From contig PXEI01000373.1 in the NCBI GenBank assembly GCA_003564775.1, forward strand, positions 1 through 18,092: a stretch of 18,092 nt of DNA, in the 5' to 3' direction. The notes below the pieces were generated by a model, which saw only the letters and a program-made list of their open reading frames with translations, was not told the DNA's origin and did not search any database. The stretch comes from Spirochaetaceae bacterium. Its GTDB lineage: Bacteria; Spirochaetota; Spirochaetia; DSM-27196; SLAA01. The position numbers were made by a program, and so were the translations under genes. Below, piece after piece: positions 8,110 to 12,929 of this stretch (position 1 is the first letter of the stretch; each line of letters begins with the position of its first letter).

Positions 8110-8115
8110 CCTCCT
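8110..8115 (-). promoter_or_regulatory. Perfect Shine-Dalgarno site (AGGAGG) for the zinc-ribbon gene
   Basis: On the minus strand AGGAGG is followed by seven bases and then ATC CAT TAC in the frame of the zinc-ribbon protein. No ATG, GTG or TTG lies within normal reach in that frame. The out-of-frame ATT at 8096-8098 meets a stop four codons on. This site is what decides the unusual start call. Confidence 0.7.
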
Positions 8116-8133
8116 GATGAGCTATCGGCTCAG

Positions 8134-8162
8134 ATGGTAGTTTGACACGAGGGGATAGGCAA
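8134..8162 (-). promoter_or_regulatory. Sigma-70-like promoter for the nine-gene minus-strand run
   Basis: TTGCCT (8157-8162) and TACCAT (8134-8139) on the minus strand are 17 bp apart, each matching consensus at 4 of 6. Transcription would begin near 8127, leaving a leader of about 25 bases that contains the AGGAGG site. It overlaps the candidate rsmI promoter on the other strand, so the two transcription units could compete for polymerase. Confidence 0.45.
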
Positions 8163-8184
8163 GCCGAGATAGGGCGACTACACT
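8156..8184 (+). promoter_or_regulatory. Candidate promoter for a leaderless rsmI transcript
   Basis: TAGGCA (8156-8161) and TACACT (8179-8184) are separated by 17 bp, each matching sigma-70 consensus at 4 of 6. The usual start point, seven bases past the -10, is position 8191, the A of the rsmI ATG. There is no ribosome site before that ATG. A perfect TTGACA at 8142-8147 on this strand has no acceptable -10 at 16-18 bp. Confidence 0.35.
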
Positions 8185-8190
8185 CAATTC

Positions 8191-8871
8191 ATGGGTCGTG
8201 TATACGTAGTCGCTACACCAATCGGAAATCTTAAGGATATCACCTACCGCGCGGTTGAGATACTCCATTCTGTGAGTCTTATCCTGTGCGAGGATACAAG
8301 ACACAGCCGCAAGTTGTTTCAAGCCTACGATATTCGGGCCGAGTTGTGGAGCTGTTCACAGCAGCAGCAACGCCGTGTTGCCACACAACTTTGCGAACGA
8401 CTGGGCGAAGATGGCGAGGCGGCCTATGTCAGCGATGCCGGAACTCCAGGAATTAGTGACCCGGGTAGTGCTTTAGTTGAGGTTCTGCACAACGCTGGCC
8501 ATGAGGTGGTGCCGATTCCCGGCCCATCTGCACTCGCCGCGATCCTGAGTATCGATCCGTTTCCAGGAAAGACGGTAATTTTTGAAGGTTTTTTGTCGAT
8601 CAAACGAGGAAAACGCCGATCTAGAATACACGAGTTGCTTGCTGGCGGTGACAAATTTGTTCTGTACGAGTCGCCGTATCGTATTGTTGCAGCGCTGGCA
8701 GAAATGGCCGAGGCCGAGCCGGAACGGCAATTGGTGCTTGGTAGAGAAATGACCAAACTTCATGAGGAGTATCGTTTTGGCACGACCGCTGAGATCCACA
8801 ACGAGTTCGCCCAGCGCGATTCAATTAAGGGCGAGTTTGCACTGCTTGTATCTGGCGCGAAAAAGCGTTAA
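8191..8871 (+). CDS. rsmI: 16S rRNA (cytidine1402-2'-O)-methyltransferase, short form
   Basis: A SAM-dependent tetrapyrrole-methylase-fold enzyme that 2'-O-methylates C1402 in the decoding centre of 16S rRNA. The N-terminal signature VATPIGNLKDITYRAVEIL (7-25) starts almost at residue 1, so the ATG at 8191 is firm. CEDTRHSRKL (33-42), YVSDAGTPGISDPG (79-92) and PIPGPSALAAIL (109-119) are the family's remaining SAM- and substrate-site motifs. It has 226 residues against about 280 in E. coli, because it stops just after the methylase domain and lacks the C-terminal helical extension. The stop codon sits cleanly after KGEFALLVSGAKKR, so this is a natural short form rather than a break. There is no Shine-Dalgarno site. 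The TAA overlaps the -35 box of the flgM promoter. Confidence 0.94.
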   Translation: MGRVYVVATPIGNLKDITYRAVEILHSVSLILCEDTRHSRKLFQAYDIRAELWSCSQQQQRRVATQLCERLGEDGEAAYVSDAGTPGISDPGSALVEVLHNAGHEVVPIPGPSALAAILSIDPFPGKTVIFEGFLSIKRGKRRSRIHELLAGGDKFVLYESPYRIVAALAEMAEAEPERQLVLGREMTKLHEEYRFGTTAEIHNEFAQRDSIKGEFALLVSGAKKR

Positions 8872-8895
8872 AATTAAGGAACCGGATGCCGATAC
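8869..8895 (+). promoter_or_regulatory. Sigma-28 (FliA) promoter of flgM
   Basis: TAAAATTA (8869-8876), an 11-base spacer, and GCCGATAC (8888-8895) match the flagellar sigma-28 consensus TAAAGTTT-N11-GCCGATAA at 6 of 8 and 7 of 8, with the exact spacer. Transcription would start near 8902, ahead of the AAGGAAGG ribosome site at 8905-8912 and the flgM ATG at 8920. It implies that flgM is transcribed by the sigma factor its product inhibits. The -35 box includes the rsmI stop codon. Confidence 0.8.
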
Positions 8896-8919
8896 TACTA
8901 ATGAAAGGAAGGCTCTGCG

Positions 8920-9204
8920 ATGACAATCGACAGGCTTGGTCCGATAGACCCGGTGCAAAAGTTTCAGAAAGCTCAGGGCGATGCTAACGCTCGTCGTAAG
9001 GAAAGCGGTGACTCTATCGCGTTCTCGGACGAGGCTCGCCTCAAGGCGGAGTTGCTACGAGCACAAGATGCCGTACGTGCCGGACAAGATATACGGGCGG
9101 ACCGTGTAGCCGAAGTTGCAAAAAAGCTTGAAGATCCCAACTATATCGACGATACAATTCTCGGTGTGGTTGCCGACCGGATCATGGATGTGTTTGACTT
9201 ATAA
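8920..9204 (+). CDS. flgM: FlgM-like anti-sigma-28 factor
   Basis: A 94-residue acidic protein with the FlgM layout: a polar, probably disordered N-terminal half (DPVQKFQKAQGDANARRKES) and a C-terminal helical sigma-binding part. The latter reads VRAGQDIRADRVAEVAKKLE, then DPNYIDDTILGVVADRIMDVF (residues 52-92), equivalent to the usual IRxdKVaeIkxxIxxGxYxxdxxxIAdkll. FlgM holds FliA (sigma-28) inactive until the hook is complete and FlgM is exported through the flagellar secretion apparatus. Spirochaete flagella are periplasmic, so the export route would end there. The ATG at 8920 has an AAGGAAGG site 7 bases upstream and a sigma-28 promoter before that. No other flagellar gene is in the window. 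The family call rests on short motifs, but the promoter supports it strongly. Confidence 0.82.
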   Translation: MTIDRLGPIDPVQKFQKAQGDANARRKESGDSIAFSDEARLKAELLRAQDAVRAGQDIRADRVAEVAKKLEDPNYIDDTILGVVADRIMDVFDL

Positions 9205-9221
9205 GATCCCGCGTTAGCCCT

Positions 9222-9267
9222 TGGCCGGCGGATGCAAAGGCCTGCCCTTTAGGCCAAAGACCGGCCA
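9222..9267 (+). repeat. Nested inverted repeat between flgM and the ADH-like gene
   Basis: TGGCCGG (9222-9228) pairs with CCGGCCA (9261-9267), and inside it GGCCT (9239-9243) pairs with AGGCC (9251-9255) around a 7-base loop. It could fold in RNA or as a cruciform. No run of T follows, so it is not a typical Rho-independent terminator. It might weaken read-through from the flgM promoter or stabilise the flgM 3' end; nothing in the sequence decides. Confidence 0.4.
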
Positions 9268-9302
9268 CAGTGGCAGAACGGACCTAACAAGGCGGATGGC
9301 TA

Positions 9303-10454
9303 ATGCCGGATAGTGTTTTCCACGTACCCGCACGAATCACCTTCGGCGTTGATGTACTCAATCGACTCGGAGTCATAGCTTCATCTTACGGAACCCGAGC
9401 TCTTCTTGTTACCGAACCAAACCTACGAGATGCTGGACATATTCGAAGGGTACAGGATCTTCTTTCCAAAAAAGGAATAGACGTAATTCTCCACGATGAA
9501 CTCCTGACTGGAGCACAAACCGGCTCGATGGATGAAGCCATAGGACTTGCCCGCGCCGGGAAAGTTCAAATGGTTATTGGGCTTGGTGGCATGAATGCGG
9601 TCTTGGCCGCCCGGTGTGCCTCGGTAGCCGCCCCCAACCAGGAGGCCAGCAGCGCTTCGCTGCTGAACGGCTCCCCAAACCCCAAGACTGCTCTCCCTTG
9701 TATCGCTATTCCCACCGCTATCCGAGACCACTTCCTCTTTACCGAGGACGTTGTGCTGGTCGACGGCAGCGCGAAAACTGCCCGGTCGGTGCGCCTGGGC
9801 CCCAGCAGTATTCGTGAGGTGTTGGTAGACCCTCGACTCAACCTGAGCCTTTCAAAGAAAGCCGTCGGTGCTGCACTGTTAGACACCCTTTCCGCAGCGT
9901 GCGAGGGCTATCTTTCCAAGCGGAATACATTCCTCTCCGAGACTCTCTTCCTGGAAAGCTGCCGCGCGGTCCATGATGCGGTTGACCTGATACATCGGCA
10001 GTCCGAGGATCTGAGGGGACGATTTCGAGCTTGTGAGGCTGGAATGGCCTGCTCAATTGCCCTGTCCTCCTCCGTACAAGGCCCGGCAGGCGCTTTAACT
10101 TATGCTATCAACGCAAAGTACAGCATACCCAAAGCCTGGGTTGCGACGGTACTGCTACCGCACATGCTCGACTACGCCGTCGCGCCCCGAACCGACAGGC
10201 TCGTGAAAATTGCCGAGGCCCTCGGCGAGGAAGCCGACGGACTGGACATAAACGAAGACGCGGCCCGAGCAGCATCGGCGGTACGCCGAATGATGGGACG
10301 CCTGGGACTAACCTCCCGGCTGCGCGACTTCGATATCCGCCTCGACGACATGTTCGAGATGTCCGAGATCGCTGCCGGGTTTGAGATGAGTGGATACAGC
10401 CCGGTTGCGCACTCTTCTGAAGACATCTACGAAATGGTCAAGGCCGCCTTTTAG
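9303..10454 (+). CDS. Degenerate iron-containing alcohol dehydrogenase homologue
   Basis: A 383-residue protein with the full length and fold order of the Fe-ADH/dehydroquinate-synthase-like family: an N-terminal Rossmann-like half (VPARITFGVDVLNRLG, MVIGLGGMNAV at 90-100, IAIPTAI at 135-140) and an all-helical C-terminal half from about 180 (VDPRLNLSLSKKAVGAALLD). The catalytic features are largely gone. The GGGSxxDxAK nucleotide motif reads GLGGMNAVLAAR (93-104). Of four metal ligands only Asp194 remains; the equivalents of the three His are Ala198, Tyr267 and Lys277. Yet IPKAWVATVLLPHML (275-289) keeps the surrounding family sequence, and the frame is intact. It is therefore probably a non-enzymatic or altered-activity paralogue under selection, not a pseudogene. 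The ATG at 9303 follows an imperfect GGCGGATGG site. It ends 3 bases before the next gene. Confidence 0.85.
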   Translation: MPDSVFHVPARITFGVDVLNRLGVIASSYGTRALLVTEPNLRDAGHIRRVQDLLSKKGIDVILHDELLTGAQTGSMDEAIGLARAGKVQMVIGLGGMNAVLAARCASVAAPNQEASSASLLNGSPNPKTALPCIAIPTAIRDHFLFTEDVVLVDGSAKTARSVRLGPSSIREVLVDPRLNLSLSKKAVGAALLDTLSAACEGYLSKRNTFLSETLFLESCRAVHDAVDLIHRQSEDLRGRFRACEAGMACSIALSSSVQGPAGALTYAINAKYSIPKAWVATVLLPHMLDYAVAPRTDRLVKIAEALGEEADGLDINEDAARAASAVRRMMGRLGLTSRLRDFDIRLDDMFEMSEIAAGFEMSGYSPVAHSSEDIYEMVKAAF

Positions 10455-10457
10455 CTG

Positions 10458-11279
10458 GTGATCTCAGCACGTAAATTCCGTCGTTTACCGTACTCAACTC
10501 GAGTGAGAAAGACGTACCGCCTTGTGCTTGACCTCCAACGCGGGCTTCGTCGCACCGAGCGACCCGCAGTTGGAATGGTGGAACTCTTACACGCGGCCGC
10601 TGAACTTTCGCAGGAGGACGTTAAGGCCCTGGAAGCCTCCAACCGGCTAAGGGCCTTGGCAACTGCGTTGGAAAGGCCTCTCACACCAGCGCCTGACCTT
10701 GAGTGGCTCTGCGACCGGGCGATTGCAGCTCTCGAGGCCCTCTGTGGGGTAGCCCCTGCAGACTGGGATCTTCTCCCACCGACAAGCGCTGCTGCGCCGA
10801 GCGCCCAACCTCGTAAGACCGTGGCGAAACCTGCACCCCTCGCCGAGATCACCCTGTACCTGGAGAATCTACGTTCCCCGTTCAATATCGGTTCAATATC
10901 TCGAAGTGCCGCCGCCTTCGGATGCAGCCGCCTATGCCTTTCGCCCGGTTGTGCCAATGAACAGCACCCCCGGAGCCAACGAGCTGCAATGGGAGCGCTT
11001 GGGATGTTGGTAATCACGCGCATCTCGTTATTCGAGCTTCGCAGGCAACAGCCGAACGCAGTGGTCGTGGCGCTGGAAACCGGAGGGATCCCACTAGAGG
11101 AGTTCAGGTTTCCGCGACAAGGTATTTTGGTGTTGGGGAACGAGGAACTGGGCATAGATCCGTCGACTCTTGCCGCCCCGGATGTACGCAGGGTGAGTAT
11201 TCCATCGTACGGAGACAAAGCAACCCTCAATGTAGGTGTTGCCGCCGGAATAGCTCTGTCGTGGTGGCGCGCCTCCTAA
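10458..11279 (+). CDS. TrmH/SpoU-family RNA 2'-O-methyltransferase
   Basis: A 273-residue SPOUT-class methyltransferase. The catalytic half (about 130-273) has the three SpoU motifs: motif 1 ENLRSPFNIGSISRSAAAFG (136-155) with Asn143 and the key Arg149; motif 2 ILVLGNEELGID (223-234); and motif 3 VSIPSYGDKATLNVGVAAGI (246-265). In these enzymes the motifs build the deep trefoil knot that binds SAM; the target is a ribose 2'-OH in tRNA or rRNA. The N-terminal half is unusual: a basic stretch (RKFRRLPYSTRVRKTYR) then helices and an Ala/Pro linker near 107-127. It does not resemble the RlmB substrate-binding domain, so the target RNA is unknown. The start is GTG at 10458, three bases after the upstream stop, with no good ribosome site. 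It converges on the HDOD gene, 15 bases away. Confidence 0.88.
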   Translation: MISARKFRRLPYSTRVRKTYRLVLDLQRGLRRTERPAVGMVELLHAAAELSQEDVKALEASNRLRALATALERPLTPAPDLEWLCDRAIAALEALCGVAPADWDLLPPTSAAAPSAQPRKTVAKPAPLAEITLYLENLRSPFNIGSISRSAAAFGCSRLCLSPGCANEQHPRSQRAAMGALGMLVITRISLFELRRQQPNAVVVALETGGIPLEEFRFPRQGILVLGNEELGIDPSTLAAPDVRRVSIPSYGDKATLNVGVAAGIALSWWRAS

Positions 11280-11294
11280 GCGAAGGCGTCTGAC

Positions 11295-12779
11295 TTAACC
11301 CCGCGCATCTCGGTCAAAGGCCTGGGTAAGCCGAGACTCGACCTTGAGAAGATCTTCTTCGTTCTGCATCCGAAACTCACGAAGGGCTGGTTGGTAGAGC
11401 TGGTCGAGAGTCAGTTGGTTGTTCTTGTAGTGGCACAGCGTATTTGCCATATATACAGCGAGCGCAACTTCCTGGAACTCCTCGGGCGCATCCCCAGGGT
11501 GATGATGATACTTAATTGCGTTCACCAATGCGTCGGGGAAGTTCCAGTTCTCCGCCACTATCCCACCGATCTCGGCATGATTAACACCGTTGGCCAGATC
11601 TTCAAAAAGCTCTGTCGACAAGCCTTTCTCGCGACAGAATGTCTCCATCTTGCCATGAACTTCAGGATGCACCGAGGAAAAGATAATTTTCCCCATGTCA
11701 TGGAGAATACCGCCAACGTAGACATCGTCCAGAATATGTTTCTTACGCGTGATGTTTTTCGTCAGGTTGTAGGCATAGAACGCAGTGCGGTAGGAGTGCT
11801 CCCACAACTCTTTGGTCTCAGGAGTATCCACACCCAGAATCTTTTGCGTTCCGTATGAGTAAAGCAGGTTTCGAAGGCCACGCAAACCAACAAGCTTGAC
11901 CGCCTCAACAATGTTGTCTACCCGCTTCGGCAACATGAACTGCGCACTGTTGACAACCTTCAGCAGGTCGGCCGTTAACGCAGGATCCGTAGAGATCTGG
12001 CGAGCAATTTCGTGCAGCTCGGAGTCCGGATCCGAAATGGCTTTCTGGAGGTTGGTTATGTTCTCGGGGAATCGTGGCAACCCCTCAATGTATGTTGCCA
12101 GCTGATGAGAAATGACATCCAGATTCTCACTCCGCACCTCGGACATGGGTATGCTGAGTTCCGCGATAGTTTCGCCATTGCGTGAGTCGATATCAAAGGC
12201 GTCTTCATCTAACCCAATCTTCTTCAGCATGAGTACCAGAATCACAATACCCAGACCGGCTCCTTCGGAGTCATCCAACACGGTGGTGAGCGCTTCTTCC
12301 AGGGTGTCAAAGGCGCGCGAACGCGCAATGCGGTCGTACACACGAATTTGCTCTTTTTTGTTGATTTCGGAGTTGTTTGCCACCGATATCACGAGTTCAT
12401 TGCCGCGAGCATGAAAGGTAATTTTTATGTAGAGTCCGGCCTCTTTCTGCTTCTTCAAGTAATAGTCGATATTGTCCAGCGTCTCCTGTTTGAACCTCTC
12501 CATACCGACCTGGTAGTCTGCGTCGGAGCTCATGTTCAACCCTTTTTCCTGGAAGTAGACGCGTTTTGTGTTGGCCTTTTTTGCATTCACCGCGATTTCT
12601 CGCAAACAGTAGGCCAAAGGGTCACGCAGCTTATCTTGCCCCATCTCACTCAGGAACACTGCAAGGACGTCTTCCAACTGTACTTCGGTTTCATGTGGCA
12701 GGGTGTAGGTCTTTACGGTAATGGGAATACCGCTCCTGGCAGCCTGAAGGATCTTCTGAGTGTCTACTTTCTTAGCCAT
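11295..12779 (-). CDS. GHKL ATPase-like / HDOD signalling protein
   Basis: A 494-residue fusion. Residues about 45-215 look like a histidine-kinase-type (GHKL) ATP-binding domain: an N-box LREIAVNAKKANTKRV with Glu61, Asn65 and Asn70, and a glycine box GAGLGIVILVLMLKKIG (173-189). There is no dimerisation-phosphoacceptor domain. Residues about 225-440 are HDOD: LPRFPENITNLQKAI, STDPALTADLLKVVNSAQF, then EAVKLVGLRGLRNL. A full set of HD-type histidines follows: His328, His360-Asp361 (ILHDMGKI), His401, and His425-427. Most HDOD proteins lack these, so metal binding or phosphohydrolase activity is possible here. The ATG at 12777-12779 has AAGGTG about 10 bases upstream. A perfect sigma-70 promoter precedes it. 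The role is likely signalling, perhaps linked to motility or second messengers; the substrate is unknown. Confidence 0.86.
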   Translation of the reverse strand: MAKKVDTQKILQAARSGIPITVKTYTLPHETEVQLEDVLAVFLSEMGQDKLRDPLAYCLREIAVNAKKANTKRVYFQEKGLNMSSDADYQVGMERFKQETLDNIDYYLKKQKEAGLYIKITFHARGNELVISVANNSEINKKEQIRVYDRIARSRAFDTLEEALTTVLDDSEGAGLGIVILVLMLKKIGLDEDAFDIDSRNGETIAELSIPMSEVRSENLDVISHQLATYIEGLPRFPENITNLQKAISDPDSELHEIARQISTDPALTADLLKVVNSAQFMLPKRVDNIVEAVKLVGLRGLRNLLYSYGTQKILGVDTPETKELWEHSYRTAFYAYNLTKNITRKKHILDDVYVGGILHDMGKIIFSSVHPEVHGKMETFCREKGLSTELFEDLANGVNHAEIGGIVAENWNFPDALVNAIKYHHHPGDAPEEFQEVALAVYMANTLCHYKNNQLTLDQLYQPALREFRMQNEEDLLKVESRLTQAFDRDARG

Positions 12780-12816
12780 ACGCGACCAACACCTTTACTT
12801 TATTTTGCTACTGTAG

Positions 12817-12844
12817 ATTATAGATTCCATGTCCCCAGTGTCAA
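12817..12844 (-). promoter_or_regulatory. Perfect-consensus sigma-70 promoter for the GHKL-HDOD gene
   Basis: On the minus strand TTGACA (12839-12844) and TATAAT (12817-12822) are both exact matches to consensus, 16 bp apart. Transcription would start near 12810, about 30 bases before the ATG. It is the strongest promoter-like sequence I see in the window and implies that this gene is transcribed independently of the Lon-like gene 150 bp upstream. Confidence 0.85.
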
Positions 12845-12929
12845 GTTTTGCCGTAAGTTCACTGGAAAACTCTGGCCCCCATTTGCCGCATGTCAGCAGC
12901 TATCCACACGCTCACCGTCGACCAGGCTG

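Noticed and set aside
8122..8129. Second sigma-28 -10-like box (GCCGATAG, minus strand) before the zinc-ribbon gene
   Set aside because: No TAAA-type -35 lies at the right distance, and a start from it would fall on the AGGAGG site.
8142..8147. Perfect TTGACA on the plus strand as the rsmI -35
   Set aside because: The hexamers at 16-18 bp spacing match the -10 consensus at no more than 2 of 6 positions.
11280..11294. Possible bidirectional terminator between the convergent TrmH-like and HDOD genes
   Set aside because: The gap is only 15 bases and contains no inverted repeat or T-run.
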